In this document: in pieces, positions 11,188 to 11,634 of the stretch
Numbering within the stretch: position 1 is the stretch's first letter
How the letters are laid out: every line of letters begins with the position of its first letter
From: JBOGTC01 sp050692055
Lineage (GTDB): Bacteria; Chloroflexota; Limnocylindria; QHBO01
DNA length: 11,634 nucleotides
Direction: 5' to 3'
Assembly (NCBI GenBank): GCA_050692055.1
Contig: JBOGTC010000038.1
Location: 1-11,634, forward strand
The notes under the pieces: model-generated
Seen by the model: the letters and a program-made list of their open reading frames with translations, nothing else
Told to the model about the DNA's origin: nothing
The model's database searches: none
Made by a program: the position numbers and the translations under genes

Positions 11188-11634
11188 GTGACCAGCTTCG
11201 ATGAGCTTCAGGCGGCTCACCAGCGCGGTGACCACGAGGCGGTCCTGCGCCTGACCGAGTCCGCGCTGGTGGAACGCCCGGGCGACGACGCGGCGCATGA
11301 GTACCGCGCCCGCGCCCTGCTCGCACTCGGCCGGCTCGACGAGGCGGAGCAGCACGCGCAGGACGCCGTCCGGCTCGATCCCGACGAGATTCGCTACCGC
11401 GAGCTCCTGGCGCAGATCCTGTCGCACGGCGGCGCGCACCGCGATGCGGCGACCGAGTTCGGCCGTCTGGCGCGCAACGACCCGCGGCAGACCGCCTGGA
11501 CGTTGGCCGAAGCACGCGAGCGGCTCGGGGCGTCACAGCCGGCGATGAGCGTGGAGGCGGCGAGGCGCGCGGTGAAGCTGGACCCGCGCAACGGCGGCGC
11601 GCAGCTGGCGCTCGCCCAGGGCCTCGCCCGCATC
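11188..11634 (+). CDS. TPR-repeat protein (5' part, runs off the window)
   Basis: Starting at GTG 11188 (good GAGGGGG site), 149 codons stay open to the window end. The translation begins MTSFDELQAAHQRGDHEAV and shows tetratricopeptide helices. One repeat is near 2-33, a second near 36-67 (YRARALLALGRLDEAEQHAQDAVRLDPD), a third near 69-100 (LLAQILSHGGAHRDAATEFGRLARNDP), and another ends in EAARRAVKLDPRNGGAQLALAQGL (123-146). The G-x-x-x-E-A and L-D-P signatures are clear. TPR arrays bind other proteins; what follows the repeats is outside the window, so no specific role can be given. No signal peptide is seen at the N-terminus. A later domain could change the call. Confidence 0.8.
   Translation, partial: MTSFDELQAAHQRGDHEAVLRLTESALVERPGDDAAHEYRARALLALGRLDEAEQHAQDAVRLDPDEIRYRELLAQILSHGGAHRDAATEFGRLARNDPRQTAWTLAEARERLGASQPAMSVEAARRAVKLDPRNGGAQLALAQGLARI

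Noticed and set aside
1..11634. CRISPR array, tRNA/rRNA genes, transposase, phage, toxin-antitoxin or defence genes
   Set aside because: I looked on both strands and found no repeat-spacer pattern, no tRNA T-arm signature, and no protein with such domains.

Overview
The window is 11.6 kb of very GC-rich bacterial chromosome, dense with housekeeping genes. Features of note are GTG and TTG starts, 4-base stop/start overlaps, an alpha2-type glycyl-tRNA synthetase, a zinc-finger RecO and MEP-pathway isoprenoid genes. The protein style (for example the RecO N-terminus and the prenyl synthase SARM) suggests a GC-rich Chloroflexota of the Limnocylindria/Ellin6529 kind. An actinobacterium is the main alternative. 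This assignment is inference from sequence style, not a search result.

Layout, left to right. (1) Positions 1-2608, + strand: the 3' end of tsaB, then rimI, tsaD and rsmA. They overlap by 4-10 bases and form a translation-associated operon: tRNA t6A synthesis, ribosomal protein N-acetylation and 16S rRNA dimethylation. (2) Positions 2609-2912: a 304-base gap with a terminator-like hairpin, a 30-base tandem duplication and a strong extended hairpin. (3) Positions 2913-7070, + strand: ispE, ridA, glmU (probably from its own promoter, with a TTG start) and a CNNM/CorC membrane protein. (4) A convergent, probably leaderless polyprenyl diphosphate synthase gene (7089-8198, -). It diverges from recO (8262-9050, +) across 63 bases that hold a nearly symmetric, shared -10 element. 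(5) A 67-codon remnant of a TPR regulator (9057-9260, -) squeezed against recO. (6) A 341-base gap with an exact 13-base repeat that looks like a -10 region and a long-range 15-bp stem, then glyS (9602-10966, +). (7) A 221-base gap with a 15-base inverted repeat (14 of 15 matching), then the 5' part of a TPR protein that runs off the window.

The genes are core cell functions: tRNA and ribosome maturation, isoprenoid precursors and prenyl chains, UDP-GlcNAc for the envelope, metabolite damage control, DNA repair and aminoacylation. I see no phage, transposase, CRISPR, toxin-antitoxin or defence module, and no tRNA or rRNA gene. The unexplained material lies in the intergenic regions, which carry more structure than expected. 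The best leads are the structured rsmA-ispE gap, the glyS leader, the symmetric bidirectional promoter and the inverted repeat before the last TPR gene.
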